NCBI RefSeq assembly: GCF_009720865.1
Contig: NZ_WNLA01000001.1
Coordinates: 992,001-1,056,000, forward strand
Origin: Pseudoduganella ginsengisoli
GTDB lineage: Bacteria; Pseudomonadota; Gammaproteobacteria; Burkholderiales; Burkholderiaceae_D
Length of the DNA: 64,000 nucleotides
Reading direction: 5' to 3'
Shown: in pieces, positions 42,758 to 54,683 of the stretch
Position numbering within the stretch: the first letter of the stretch is position 1
How the letters are laid out: every line of letters begins with the position of its first letter
Program-made: the position numbers and the translations under genes
Notes under the pieces: model-generated
What the model saw: the letters and a program-made list of their open reading frames with translations, nothing else
Database searches by the model: none
What the model was told of the DNA's origin: nothing

Positions 42758-43448
42758 ACGCGTCTTCGCGGATATTGTTTTCCGCCCGCCAAACTTTCAG
42801 CAGGGCGTGGCGCGGTGTCGGGTAGCGTTCCGTAATGGTGTCGGCCGCCTTGATGCGGTCGATGCGGAAATGGCGCAACGCTTCCCGCATCTCGCACCAT
42901 GCGGCCAGCAAGCGCTTGCCTTCCATATACGCCAGGGCGAAAGGCCACACGACCCGCTCCGACGTGCGCCCCGCTTCATCGCTGTAGCTGATGCGCATCT
43001 TGTGCTGGTGGCGGATGGCCAGCCGCGCGGGCGTGATAAAAGTTTCATTCGGCTGGTCATCCATGCCGATCGGTACCCACAGGCTGGTGTCCGCCATACT
43101 GTCCCGCAAATCTTTCGGCGACGCTGTCGCGATCTTGGCCAGTGCGCTGGCAGCCGCTTTCGCCAATTCGGCATCGCCCTGCCGTTTCACCCAGCGCGCG
43201 CCCAAGACCAGCGCTTCCAGCTCATCGGCGCCAAACATCAGCGGCGGCAAAAAGAACCCGGTCTTCAGCATATAGCCGAGGCCCGCCTCGCCCTGCAGCG
43301 GCGCGCCCAGTTCCGCCAGGGTTTGCATGTCGCGGTATATCGTGCGTTCCGACACACCCAGCTGCTCCGCCAGTGTGGCTGCCGTCACGGGACGGCGGTT
43401 GCCCCGTAAGGCATCCATCAACTGAAACAGGCGGCCGGCGCGACTCAT
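42756..43448 (-). CDS. WYL-domain transcriptional regulator (YafY-like)
   Basis: 230 residues. N-terminal winged helix (residues 3-55: RLFQLMDALRG, 'TLAEQLGVSERTIYRDMQTL') and a WYL domain at about 130-205 that binds ligands such as nucleotides. The start at 43448 is preferred over a longer frame (43547) because the helix-turn-helix begins there and GAGGG precedes it by 3-4 bases. It stands between the secDF terminator and its own terminator. Confidence 0.88.
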   Translation of the reverse strand: MSRAGRLFQLMDALRGNRRPVTAATLAEQLGVSERTIYRDMQTLAELGAPLQGEAGLGYMLKTGFFLPPLMFGADELEALVLGARWVKRQGDAELAKAAASALAKIATASPKDLRDSMADTSLWVPIGMDDQPNETFITPARLAIRHQHKMRISYSDEAGRTSERVVWPFALAYMEGKRLLAAWCEMREALRHFRIDRIKAADTITERYPTPRHALLKVWRAENNIREDA

Positions 43449-43507
43449 ACACCCTCGATAAATTGATGATGCCCGGCCTGAAGGCCCGGCACGCATGGCT
43501 AAAAATA

Positions 43508-43536
43508 AAAACGCCGGGATTGTGACCCGGCGTTTT
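43508..43536 (-). terminator. Terminator of the secD-secF unit
   Basis: AAAACGCCGGG (43508-43518), loop ATTGTGA, CCCGGCGTTTT (43526-43536); on the minus strand the stem is followed by TTTTATTTTT. It lies 22 bases after the secF stop. Confidence 0.85.
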
Positions 43537-43557
43537 CGGTTTGACACAGTTGCGTTA

Positions 43558-44586
43558 TTACACCACAGCTCCGTCAGTCTCGTCTTTTTCTTTCACTGGC
43601 TTGATCAAGTCTTCGCGCTTCACGCCCAGCCACATCGCCACGGCAGCCGCCACGAACACGGACGAGTAAATACCGAAGCAGATACCGATCGTCAGCGCCA
43701 TGGCGAAGTAGTGCAGGGTCGGGCCGCCGAATACCAGCATCGACAACACCATCATCTGCGTGCAGCCGTGGGTGATGATGGTACGCGAGATGGTCGACGT
43801 GATCGCGTTGTCGATCACTTCATGCACGGATGCCTTGCGCTGCTTGCGGAAGTTTTCGCGGATACGGTCGAAAATAACCACCGATTCATTGACCGAGTAA
43901 CCCAGCACGGCCAGCACGGCGGCCAGCACGGTCAGCGAGAATTCCCACTGGAAGAACGCGAAGAAGCCCAGGATGATGACCACGTCGTGCAGGTTGGCGA
44001 TGATGGCCGACACAGCGTATTTCCACTCGAAGCGGATCGCCAGGTAAATCATCACGCCGATCACCACCATCACCAGTGCGTTCAAGCCGTTTTGCGCCAG
44101 CTCTTCACCCACTTGCGGGCCGACGAATTCCACCTTGTGCAGCACCACGGCTTCTTTGCCGGCAGCATCCAGGCAAGCGTCTTTCGCCACCTGTTCGCCT
44201 TTGTCGGTCGTCGTGTCCATGCGCTTGATCGCGCCACCGTCCGCCTTGCACAGTGCGTCGAACACACGGGTCGAGGCACTTGCCGCATCTTTCCCGGCGG
44301 CGCCGGAAATCGGCAAACGCAGCATCACGTCGCGCGCGGTGCCGAAGCTGGTGACTTCAGGCTGTTCGTAACCGATGCCGGCCACAGTACTTCGTATCTT
44401 TTCCAGGTCCGCCGCGTGCTGGTACTGCACTTCCATCACGGTGCCGCCCTTGAATTCAATCGACAGGTGCAAGCCTTTGTGGAACAGGAAAAACACCGCC
44501 GCCACGAAGGTCAGCGCGGAAATCGCGTTGAAGACCAACGCGTGGCGCATGAACGGAATGTCTTTTTTAATGCGGAAAAATTCCAT
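43558..44586 (-). CDS. secF: Protein translocase subunit SecF
   Basis: 342 residues, six membrane helices and one periplasmic domain after helix 1 (residues about 40-150). The RND-superfamily signature follows, with 'GYSVNESVVIFDRIRENFR' near 225. With SecD and YajC it pulls secreted proteins across the inner membrane using proton flow. It follows secD by 12 bases in the conserved order queA-tgt-yajC-secD-secF. Confidence 0.97.
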   Translation of the reverse strand: MEFFRIKKDIPFMRHALVFNAISALTFVAAVFFLFHKGLHLSIEFKGGTVMEVQYQHAADLEKIRSTVAGIGYEQPEVTSFGTARDVMLRLPISGAAGKDAASASTRVFDALCKADGGAIKRMDTTTDKGEQVAKDACLDAAGKEAVVLHKVEFVGPQVGEELAQNGLNALVMVVIGVMIYLAIRFEWKYAVSAIIANLHDVVIILGFFAFFQWEFSLTVLAAVLAVLGYSVNESVVIFDRIRENFRKQRKASVHEVIDNAITSTISRTIITHGCTQMMVLSMLVFGGPTLHYFAMALTIGICFGIYSSVFVAAAVAMWLGVKREDLIKPVKEKDETDGAVV

Positions 44587-44598
44587 TTCTCTTACCCC

Positions 44599-46464
44599 TT
44601 ATTTCGACTGGCCTGGAACCCAGACCGTGCCGATCGACACCGACTGCAGTTTCTTCTTGCGGCCGTACCACAGGTTGACCACGCCGCGCGATACAAACAC
44701 TGCGGAGAACATCGACGTCAAAATACCCAGGCAGTGCACCACGGCGAAGCCGCGCACCGGACCGGAACCGAACACGTACAGTGCGATACCGACGATCAGG
44801 GTGGTGACGTTGGAGTCGATAATCGTATCCCATGCGTGCTTGAAGCCGTCCGCAATGGCTGCTTGCGGGGTATTCCCCTTGCGCAGCTCTTCACGGATAC
44901 GCTCGTTAATCAGCACGTTGGCGTCAATTGCCATACCCAGCGCCAGCGCGATAGCGGCAATACCCGGCAAGGTCAGCGTCGCCTGCATCATCGACAGCAG
45001 CGCCATCAGCAGCAGCAGGTTGACGCCCAGCGCCAGCACGGAGAAGAAGCCGAACAGCATGTAGTAAATCACCATGAAGACGGCAATGGCGGAGAAGCCG
45101 TAAATCATCGACATCTTGCCCTTCTGGATGTTTTCCGCACCCAGTGCAGGACCGACGGTGCGCTCTTCAATCACCGTCATCGGCGCATACAGCGCGCCGG
45201 AGCGCAGCAGCAGCGCCAGTTCCGCCGCGTTTTCCGAATTGCCCATGCCGGTGATCTGGAACGAGCTGCCCAGTTCACTCTGGATGGTGGCCACGGACAG
45301 CACTTCAGGCTTGCCCTTTTGTTCGTACAGCACGATGGCCATTTTCTTGCCCACGCGGTCGCGCGTGGCTTCACGGATCTTGCGGCCGCCGTCGCCGTTC
45401 AAGTCGATCGATACGGCAGCGTTGTGGTTCTGGTCGAACGAAGCGGTGGCGCGGGAAATGTAGTCGCCGGACAGCACGATGTCCTTGTACAGCACGACCG
45501 GCACGTTTTTGCCGACGGTGAACAGTTCAGAATTGAATGGCACAGCCGATTGCAATTCCGTGCCTGGCACGACGGTTTCATCGACCATGCGCACTTCCAG
45601 CGTGGCGGTACGGCCAATGATGGACTTCGCGCGGGCTACGTCTTGCACGCCTGGCAGCTGCACGACGATACGGTCGGCGCCCTGCTGCTGGATGATCGGT
45701 TCAGCCACGCCCAGTTCATTGACGCGCTTGGACAGGGTCGCGATATTCTGCTTCACGCCATTGTCCATCGCTTCTTTCAGTGCGGCTGGTTTCAGGCTCA
45801 GCACCAGTTTCAAGTCAGCGCCATCGGCTGCATCGGCAATGTTCAGCTCTTGCATGTCGGCCAGCACGGCGCGGGCTTTCTTGCGGGTGTCGTCATCGCG
45901 GAATTTCACTTCCACGGTGTTGTCCTTGCGCTCGATGCCGGCGTGGCGGATGTTCTTGTCACGCAGCGCCGTGCGGACCGACGTCTGGATGCCGGTCACA
46001 CGCTTTTCCAGCGCAGCCTTGACGTCCACCTGCATCAGGAAGTGCACGCCGCCGCGCAAGTCCAGGCCCAGGTACATCGGCAGCGCGCGGATTTTCTGCA
46101 TCCACACCGGCGTGTTGGCGGTCAGGTTATTGGTGACGATGTAAGTCGGGTCATTCGGGTCTGCGTTCAGCGCGTGTTCCAGCGCCAGCTTGGCTTTGAA
46201 CTGGGTGTCGGTGTCGAAGAAGCGGGCGCGCACGGAAACGTGGCTGCCCGTGCCGTCCAGCGCAATGCCGTCCGTCTTGATGTTTTCTTGCTTCAGCACT
46301 TGCTCGACCTTGGCCGTCACGTCGCTGCCGACTTTGACGGTGGACTTGCCGCTGGTGACCTGCAGCGCAGGCGATTCGCCGAAGTAGTTAGGCGCCGTAT
46401 ACAGTGCGCCCAGCAACACCGTAATGGCAATGACGATATATTTCCAGACAGGATAGCGATTCAT
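44599..46464 (-). CDS. secD: Protein translocase subunit SecD
   Basis: 621 residues, six membrane helices with a large periplasmic domain (about residues 35-440). Motifs: 'LDLRGGVHFLMQVD' near 135 and 'ALGMAIDANVLINERIREEL' near 530, the SecD RND motif. It partners SecF. Starts after yajC with a 66-base gap. Confidence 0.97.
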   Translation of the reverse strand: MNRYPVWKYIVIAITVLLGALYTAPNYFGESPALQVTSGKSTVKVGSDVTAKVEQVLKQENIKTDGIALDGTGSHVSVRARFFDTDTQFKAKLALEHALNADPNDPTYIVTNNLTANTPVWMQKIRALPMYLGLDLRGGVHFLMQVDVKAALEKRVTGIQTSVRTALRDKNIRHAGIERKDNTVEVKFRDDDTRKKARAVLADMQELNIADAADGADLKLVLSLKPAALKEAMDNGVKQNIATLSKRVNELGVAEPIIQQQGADRIVVQLPGVQDVARAKSIIGRTATLEVRMVDETVVPGTELQSAVPFNSELFTVGKNVPVVLYKDIVLSGDYISRATASFDQNHNAAVSIDLNGDGGRKIREATRDRVGKKMAIVLYEQKGKPEVLSVATIQSELGSSFQITGMGNSENAAELALLLRSGALYAPMTVIEERTVGPALGAENIQKGKMSMIYGFSAIAVFMVIYYMLFGFFSVLALGVNLLLLMALLSMMQATLTLPGIAAIALALGMAIDANVLINERIREELRKGNTPQAAIADGFKHAWDTIIDSNVTTLIVGIALYVFGSGPVRGFAVVHCLGILTSMFSAVFVSRGVVNLWYGRKKKLQSVSIGTVWVPGQSK

Positions 46465-46530
46465 GGTTATCTGCGTTCGGGAAGAAACGTAAACGGGCCT
46501 GGATGCTGGATCGGCAGGCCCGTCGGGGGA

Positions 46531-46872
46531 TTACAGCGCTTTGAGCGTGCCCTTAGGCAGCAGCGTAGTGACCGAATTTTTTTGCACGATCATTTCGTTA
46601 CCTGCGGAAATTTCCAGCGTCACGTAGACGTCGGACACCTTGGAAACTTTACCCAGGATGCCACCGGCGGTGACTACTTCATCACCCTTGGCCAGGGCGT
46701 CCATCATGGCTTTCTGTTCTTTCGCGCGCTTTTGCTGAGGACGGATCATGAGGAAATACATGACCACGAACATCAGGATCAGCGGCAGGAAGCTGGTGAG
46801 GTTGCCACCCAGGCCGAGCGGATCAGCAGCGGCTTGAGCGTAGGCGTTGGAAATGAACACAGTAAACTCCAA
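46531..46872 (-). CDS. yajC: Preprotein translocase subunit YajC
   Basis: 113 residues. One membrane helix (about 26-46, 'LPLILMFVVMYFLMIRPQQKR') followed by the RPQQKR cytoplasmic anchor and a small beta domain. Accessory subunit of SecDF. Its place between tgt and secD is the classical arrangement. Confidence 0.97.
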   Translation of the reverse strand: MEFTVFISNAYAQAAADPLGLGGNLTSFLPLILMFVVMYFLMIRPQQKRAKEQKAMMDALAKGDEVVTAGGILGKVSKVSDVYVTLEISAGNEMIVQKNSVTTLLPKGTLKAL

Positions 46873-46987
46873 TAGATTGTGAAAAAATTAGCGCTGTATT
46901 CTAGCACCCGTGACGGGGCGCAAAGATGTCAGGCGCATGTGGGGTTGCTGAAATGTTTTACAAGTGACAATTGCGCGACAGCGGGTA

Positions 46988-49173
<2,186 letters not shown>

Positions 49174-49248
49174 GAAAACGCGTGTATAAAACTGTGGGGC
49201 AACCCTCTATTGTACACCAGCTTGCGAAACACCCTGAATTGCCGCCCG

Positions 49249-51378
49249 ATGCCGTCTACCCAGCCTCACATGCCGCCTGAAGCCGCGCCGCCCTCCCCCG
49301 CTGCAGCCAAGAAACCTGCGAAGAAGAAGGCTGCCGCCCCTGCCAAGAAAGCCGTACCGCTGGAAGCCAAACTGGCCCGGCTGGGCTTGCGTACGGATAT
49401 GGACCTGGTGCTGCACTTGCCCATGCGTTACGAAGATGAAACGCAAGTGGTGACGATCCAGGAAGCGTGCCTGCATGGCGGCGAGACGTCGCAGGTGGAA
49501 GGCATCGTGACGAAAAATGAAATCGCGTATAAGCCACGGCGGCAACTGCTGGTGCATATCGATGACGGCACGGGCGATTTGCAACTGCGCTTCATGAATT
49601 TCTATGGCAGCCAGGTCAAGCAACTGGCGGAAGGCACGCGGGTGCGCGCCCGGGGCGAGTTAAAGCACGGCTTCTTTGGCGCGGAAATGGTGCACCCCCA
49701 CTATAAGATCGTCAATGCGGGAGCGCCGCTGCCGACATCGCTAACGCCCGTGTATCCGGCTGGCGAAGGCTTGCCGCAGCACGTCATGCGCAAAGCCATT
49801 GCCGATGCGATGAAACGGGTGGACTGGACAGATACCCTGCCGCCGCGCCTGCTGGAGCGGCTGGAGCTGGATAATTTCGAACCATCGGTGCGGCTGCTGC
49901 ACAATCCGCCGCCGGATGTCGATACGTACACACTGCTGGACCGTTCGCATCCGGCATGGACGCGCATGAAGTTCGATGAATTGCTGGCGCAGCAGTTGTC
50001 CTTGAAACGGGCGCAAAAAGCACGCCGCGCCAAGGGTTCGCCGCCGCTGTCGGTCATCGGGGAATTGTCGGCTCAATTCCAGCAGGCGCTACCTTTCAAG
50101 CTGACGGGCGCGCAGCAGCGCGTGCTCGATGAAATCCGCGCGGACATCAGCCAACCCTTCCCCATGCAGCGTTTGCTGCAAGGCGACGTGGGCGCCGGCA
50201 AGACCGTGGTGGCGGCGCTGGCTGCCGCGCAAGCGATCGACAGCGGCTACCAGGCTGCATTGATGGCGCCGACGGAAATCCTCGCGGACCAGCATTTCCG
50301 CAAGATCGCCGCGTGGATGGAACCGCTGGGCGTCAAGGTGGCATGGCTGACCGGCAGCCTGACAAAAAAGAACAAGGCCGCCGCCACGCAACTGGTGGAA
50401 ACAGGCGAAGCGCGCCTCGTTATCGGTACGCACGCGATCATCCAGGACACCGTGCAATTCGCCAATCTCGGTCTCGTGATTGTCGATGAACAGCACCGCT
50501 TCGGCGTGGGCCAGCGCCTTACGCTGCGCAACAAGGGCAATGAAAACGCCGTGCCGCACCAGTTGATGATGTCGGCCACGCCGATTCCCCGCACGCTGGC
50601 CATGACGTATTACGCGGATTTGGAAGTGTCCGTCATCGATGAATTGCCGCCTGGCCGCAGTCCCATCGTCACCCGCGCGATTGACCAGAACCGGCGCGAT
50701 GAAGTCATCGAGCGCGTGCATGCAGCCGCGCTGGAGGGGCGGCAAGTGTATTGGGTGTGTCCGCTGATTGAAGAATCCGAAGCGCTGCAATTGCAGACTG
50801 CGACGGAAACCCATGCGCTGCTGGCGGAAGCGCTGCCGGACTTGAACGTCGGCCTCGTGCACGGCAAATTAAAGCCGGCGGAAAAGCAGGCCGTGATGGA
50901 TGCCTTTGCCGCCAACGACATGCAAGTGCTGGTGGCCACCACCGTGATCGAGGTGGGGGTGGACGTGCCGAATGCATCGCTGATGGTGATTGAACATGCG
51001 GAGCGGTTTGGCTTGTCGCAGCTGCACCAGTTGCGGGGCCGGGTGGGACGGGGTTCGGCGGCGTCCGTGTGCCTGCTGCTGTACCAAAGCCCGCTGGGCG
51101 GCGTGGCGAAGCAGCGCTTGATGACGATGCGCGAAACCACCGATGGCTTTGAAATCGCGCGGCGCGACCTGGAAATCCGGGGTCCCGGTGAATTCCTCGG
51201 CGCGCGCCAGTCGGGACAGGCCATGCTGCGTTTCGCGGACCTGGAAACGGACACGTGGCTGGTGGACCGGGCGCGCGACGTGGCGTCTGCGCTGCTGAAA
51301 GATGAAAAATACCTGCCCGTCGTCGAAGGCCACCTGGAACGGTGGCTGGGCGGACGGGAAGAATTCCTCAAGGTTTGA
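49249..51378 (+). CDS. recG: ATP-dependent DNA helicase RecG
   Basis: 709 residues. N-terminal wedge domain (OB fold), helicase domain with Walker A GDVGAGKT near residue 335, DEQH box near 430 and the later motifs 'QLRGRVGRG' and 'ATTVIEVGVDVPNA'. It remodels stalled replication forks. The first 45 residues are an Ala/Pro/Lys-rich extension ahead of the usual start. ATG at 49249 is chosen; a TTG at 49210 is upstream. Confidence 0.97.
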   Translation: MPSTQPHMPPEAAPPSPAAAKKPAKKKAAAPAKKAVPLEAKLARLGLRTDMDLVLHLPMRYEDETQVVTIQEACLHGGETSQVEGIVTKNEIAYKPRRQLLVHIDDGTGDLQLRFMNFYGSQVKQLAEGTRVRARGELKHGFFGAEMVHPHYKIVNAGAPLPTSLTPVYPAGEGLPQHVMRKAIADAMKRVDWTDTLPPRLLERLELDNFEPSVRLLHNPPPDVDTYTLLDRSHPAWTRMKFDELLAQQLSLKRAQKARRAKGSPPLSVIGELSAQFQQALPFKLTGAQQRVLDEIRADISQPFPMQRLLQGDVGAGKTVVAALAAAQAIDSGYQAALMAPTEILADQHFRKIAAWMEPLGVKVAWLTGSLTKKNKAAATQLVETGEARLVIGTHAIIQDTVQFANLGLVIVDEQHRFGVGQRLTLRNKGNENAVPHQLMMSATPIPRTLAMTYYADLEVSVIDELPPGRSPIVTRAIDQNRRDEVIERVHAAALEGRQVYWVCPLIEESEALQLQTATETHALLAEALPDLNVGLVHGKLKPAEKQAVMDAFAANDMQVLVATTVIEVGVDVPNASLMVIEHAERFGLSQLHQLRGRVGRGSAASVCLLLYQSPLGGVAKQRLMTMRETTDGFEIARRDLEIRGPGEFLGARQSGQAMLRFADLETDTWLVDRARDVASALLKDEKYLPVVEGHLERWLGGREEFLKV

Positions 51379-51393
51379 GCACCCGGCGCCCCA

Positions 51394-52473
51394 TCAGTGC
51401 AGGCGGCTGCGCTTTTGGGCATACATTTGTTCATCCGCCAAAAGCACATAATGTGACAGCAGCTGTCCACCACTGGCATCGCACTGCACGACGCCGGCAC
51501 TGATGGAAACCATATACGGCCGCTCCTTCATCAGATTGAACGCACTCAGGTTGGCCTGGATACGATGCAGGATAACGCCTGGCTTTTCATCATCCAGCGT
51601 ATAGGCAACGAACTCGTCGCCGCCAAGGCGCGCCACCACATCGGCATGGCGAAAGGACTCGCGGAATACCTGCGCGGCATCCTGTATCAGGCGATCGCCG
51701 GCCTCGTGGCCGAGTTCATCGTTCACGCGTTTGAGGCCGTCAATGTCGGCAAAGATCACGGCGCTCTTGGTCCGGTTGCGCCGCGCCAGCTTATAGATCT
51801 GTTCCGCTTGGAGGAAAAAGCCGCGCCGGTTATACAAGCCAGTCAGCACATCCGTCAGCGACAGTAACCGCATTTCCGCGGCCGCCTCGTCCCGCCGCGC
51901 CAGTTCCGCGGCGTGCGTCACGGACGTGTGCGCGATTTCGTCGCGCTGGTCAGTCACGCACCGCTCCAACTCACTGTGCGCCTCGAGCTTGCCCAGCGCC
52001 GCGGCAGCCAATTGCAGGATATACGACAGCGCCCGCCGCCCCTTCTCCAGCGCGGCAACATCCAACTGGTGTTCCCATGCCACAGCCAGCACGGCCACCG
52101 TATCCTGCACCGGTGCAGGCGCAGGCACAGCCAGCGCAAGCATGCATTGCCCGTCCTGTGTGCGCTGCCACTCTCCTCGCATGTCGGTGGCGCTTCTCGC
52201 ACCGGACAGCAACGACATGGCGGTTTGATACAGCGGGTGGCCGGCGCTGGCTGGATGAGCAATACCGTGGCAGTCGAATCCGACGGCATTGAGCTGGTCG
52301 CTACGCAGCAGCAGCAAGGCCGAATCGCACTGGATCATTTCAGCCAAGGCCCGGCCAACCAGTTGCAGCGACCCGCCAGCTTCGTCGTTCTGAAGCAAAT
52401 CGCGAGACAATGTCAACAGCACTCGCAACTGGTCCGGCGGGAGTTGCTGCGCTTCAGTCAAAGCTTTCGTCAT
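51394..52473 (-). CDS. Cytoplasmic GAF-like/GGDEF diguanylate cyclase
   Basis: 359 residues. Residues about 15-180 look like a GAF sensor domain (SRDLLQND..., 'VGRALAEMIQCDSALLLL'), then a short coiled coil and a GGDEF domain with intact GGDEF (about 307-311) and the RxxD inhibitory site (RHAD, five residues before). It should make c-di-GMP under product control. The start at 52473 is fixed by GGAGGT 7 bases upstream. It overlaps the end of the unknown gene by 20 bases, implying coupling. It converges on recG. Confidence 0.9.
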   Translation of the reverse strand: MTKALTEAQQLPPDQLRVLLTLSRDLLQNDEAGGSLQLVGRALAEMIQCDSALLLLRSDQLNAVGFDCHGIAHPASAGHPLYQTAMSLLSGARSATDMRGEWQRTQDGQCMLALAVPAPAPVQDTVAVLAVAWEHQLDVAALEKGRRALSYILQLAAAALGKLEAHSELERCVTDQRDEIAHTSVTHAAELARRDEAAAEMRLLSLTDVLTGLYNRRGFFLQAEQIYKLARRNRTKSAVIFADIDGLKRVNDELGHEAGDRLIQDAAQVFRESFRHADVVARLGGDEFVAYTLDDEKPGVILHRIQANLSAFNLMKERPYMVSISAGVVQCDASGGQLLSHYVLLADEQMYAQKRSRLH

Positions 52474-53092
52474 GCGCTTTACCTCCATTGTCAGCGCCCG
52501 GCCGTCCGAGCCCCGGTGCATGCGCCGCATAATTGACGGCAGCGGACAGCGTATCGTAGCGATACGGGCCATAACAGTAATGGCCTTGTTCATATGCAAT
52601 GCCATGGCGCGCCATTTGCAGCCGCTCTTCCGGCGTGGGGCTGGCCCATTGCCGCCAATAATACGGTGTGGCGTCTTCGCGGAAACCCGGCTTGGCCCGG
52701 TCCCGCCTGGCATAGTCCAGCGCGTCCGCCAGTTGCTCGTAACTGTATTGCCGGTAGTGATAGGTCCGTCCATCGAACGACACACCTAACGCTGCCGCCG
52801 AAGGGGGCATTGCCGCCTCATCAGAAAACTGCGCCACTGGAAAGTCGTCGGGACGTTCGGCTGCCTGTGGAAGCGGGGCGGAAGGCGTGATGGCTTCCGA
52901 GACCAGTTGTTCCGTACTCTGCTTGCGGCGCGATGCCGGGTTATCGAGAACACGCGCGATCACTTCCGGGGACACGCGTTTGTATTCCATATACTTCCGC
53001 GCCAGGGAGAGGTTCCGCACACCCAGGATATTGATTCCGCGCGCCACAACTCTTGCCGTACCAGCGTCCACGCGCCGCTGCCGTTCATTCAC
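52454..53092 (-). CDS. Unknown protein overlapping the diguanylate cyclase gene
   Basis: About 212 residues, no signal peptide. The GTG at 53092 is chosen because GGGAG stands 8 bases before it; a TTG at 53116 would add eight residues. The C-terminal half is rich in Tyr/His ('YHYRQYSYEQLADALDYARR', 'YEQGHYCYGPYRYDTL'). The N-terminal half has 'NLSLARKYMEYKRVSPEVIARVLDNP', seemingly a helix-rich DNA- or protein-binding region, no named family. It overlaps the diguanylate cyclase gene, so it may act in the same signalling event. Confidence 0.6.
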   Translation of the reverse strand: MNERQRRVDAGTARVVARGINILGVRNLSLARKYMEYKRVSPEVIARVLDNPASRRKQSTEQLVSEAITPSAPLPQAAERPDDFPVAQFSDEAAMPPSAAALGVSFDGRTYHYRQYSYEQLADALDYARRDRAKPGFREDATPYYWRQWASPTPEERLQMARHGIAYEQGHYCYGPYRYDTLSAAVNYAAHAPGLGRPGADNGGKAHDESFD

Positions 53093-53170
53093 TTTTATCA
53101 CTCCCGGTTTAGACAACCACAGTACACCCGTGGCGCCGAGTCACCTAGCACTTTCCGAGTATGCCGCGCG

Positions 53171-53752
53171 TCAATGCTGATCTCGTATTGCCTGCTGGTA
53201 CAAGCTGCGGCGCGGCGCGGCAAACACGCGGCGCAGAATCGGCATGAATTCTTCGATCGGCAAGCTGGCATAGGCGCTGTCAAACGCCGGGTTGTCATAC
53301 AGTTCGCAAAATTCCGCTGTGCGCTGGTAGCACGGATGGTCTTTGAACTGGTCGCGCATGTCGCGGTCCATGCCCAGGTGGTGGAAGAAGTAATGCCCCT
53401 GGAAGATGCCGTGGTGCTTGACCATCCACAGGTTGTCATCGGACACGAATGGCTGCAGGATGGCCGCCGCAATATCCGGATGGTTGAACGTGCCCAGCGT
53501 GTCGCCGATATCGTGCAGCAGCGCGCACGCGACATATTCATCATCACGGCCATCGCGCAATGCCCGCGTACCCGTTTGCAGCGAATGCGTGTAGCGGTCC
53601 ACCGGAAACCCGCCAAAGTCGCCCCGCAACAACGCCAGGTGCGCGGCCACCCGGTCCGGCAAGCCTTGCGCGAATTGCATGAATTCCCCGGCGATGGTTT
53701 GCCAATCTTCGCGGGTGCTCTGGTCCAGGCTGGTAAATGCAGCGGCTTTCAT
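53171..53752 (-). CDS. HD-domain protein, possibly metal-dependent oxygenase/hydrolase
   Basis: 193 residues. HD motif ALLHDIGD near residue 80 with further histidines in YTHSLQTG and the 'MVKHHGIFQGHYFFHHLG' stretch. This pattern resembles the HD-type oxygenase/phosphohydrolase group (PhnZ, MIOX-like), but the substrate cannot be told. GAGGAGGGG precedes the ATG at 53752. Divergent from the M23 peptidase. Confidence 0.8.
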   Translation of the reverse strand: MKAAAFTSLDQSTREDWQTIAGEFMQFAQGLPDRVAAHLALLRGDFGGFPVDRYTHSLQTGTRALRDGRDDEYVACALLHDIGDTLGTFNHPDIAAAILQPFVSDDNLWMVKHHGIFQGHYFFHHLGMDRDMRDQFKDHPCYQRTAEFCELYDNPAFDSAYASLPIEEFMPILRRVFAAPRRSLYQQAIRDQH

Positions 53753-53876
53753 GGTTCCCCTCCTCGGCATTGAGATGGATCCATTGTGCGCCGCCGATAC
53801 CGCCACGGACGTCAGCAATACACAACACGGCGCCGAATCCGTATGGAAAATATCAATGTTGCAACAAGGAATTAAA

Positions 53877-54617
53877 ATGTCTTGCGTGATAGCAAGCCCT
53901 GTGCGAAACTCGCCTGCTATGCCGAAACTTGCCAAACTAACACTTGCCCTGTTGCTGGCCGCCAATCTGCCGGCACACGCCTCTGGTGCGCCAGAGCCTT
54001 CCGAAGCACCAGCCGCGACGTCGCGCTGGAGTTTGCCGCTGGATGGCGGAAAAGTCAGCAGTTTCTTTGGCGCGCTGCGCGGCAAACGCGCGCACGGCGG
54101 CGTCGACTTTTCCACGCCCACCGGTACGCCGATCAAGGCCACCGATGGCGGCACGGTGGTGGCTTCCACCAACCGCTATGAAGGCGACAAGAAATACGGC
54201 GAAGTCGTCGTGATCGAACACCCGAACGGCTTGCGTTCCCTGTATGCGCATTTGAAAGAGCGCCTGGTGCGCGTGGGCGACATGGTGTCGGCCGGTGAAT
54301 TGATTGGCCATTCCGGCATGACGGGCCGCTCGACGGGCCCGCACCTGCACCTGGAAGCCTTCCAGGATGGCAAACGCATCGACCCGCAAAATTTGCTGGA
54401 CAAGCCACTAGAAGACAATGCACTGGCCCAGGCCCTGAACGCCAAGCGCGCAGGCGAAGCCGATGCCGTGTACTCGTCGCCCCGCTTTGAAACCAGGGCA
54501 GGCGGCAAGCATGGCAAACATGCGCGCCATGGCAGCGGCAAGGCCGCAACAGCGAAAGCGCCGGCTAAAGCGAAAGCAGTCGCATCCAAATCAGCCAAAC
54601 GAAGCAAACACGGTTAA
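53877..54617 (+). CDS. M23-family peptidoglycan endopeptidase-like protein
   Basis: 246 residues. Signal peptide (about 1-36, ending LPAHA), then an M23 domain: HGGVDF and HLHLEAF carry the zinc His/Asp ligands, with 'VVVIEHPNGLRSLYAHL' between. The basic Lys/Ala-rich C-terminal tail (KAPAKAKAVASKSAKRS) may bind cell wall or DNA. It should cut peptidoglycan crosslinks in the periplasm or regulate amidases. The start at 53877 is chosen because AAGGA lies 6 bases upstream; an ATG at 53919 gives a shorter signal. Confidence 0.85.
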   Translation: MSCVIASPVRNSPAMPKLAKLTLALLLAANLPAHASGAPEPSEAPAATSRWSLPLDGGKVSSFFGALRGKRAHGGVDFSTPTGTPIKATDGGTVVASTNRYEGDKKYGEVVVIEHPNGLRSLYAHLKERLVRVGDMVSAGELIGHSGMTGRSTGPHLHLEAFQDGKRIDPQNLLDKPLEDNALAQALNAKRAGEADAVYSSPRFETRAGGKHGKHARHGSGKAATAKAPAKAKAVASKSAKRSKHG

Positions 54618-54619
54618 TC

Positions 54620-54641
54620 GGGCGGGTTTTAAAAACCCGCC
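54620..54641. other. Perfect palindrome after the M23 gene
   Basis: GGCGGGTTTT-A-AAAACCCGCC (54621-54641). T and A lie at the centre, not after the stem, so it is not a classic terminator on either strand. It may still form a cruciform or transcript hairpin between the convergent M23 gene and the 38-residue ORF. Confidence 0.4.
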
Positions 54642-54683
54642 TGCACGCTGGCGCCGCAGATTGATATTGCGGCGTCGCCTGGT

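Noticed and set aside
43495..46875. 1126-residue plus-strand frame
   Set aside because: Antisense to secF, secD and yajC, which are certain; composition is that of a shadow frame.
54620..54641. Intrinsic terminator after the M23 gene
   Set aside because: The T and A tracts lie in the centre of the palindrome and none follow the stem.
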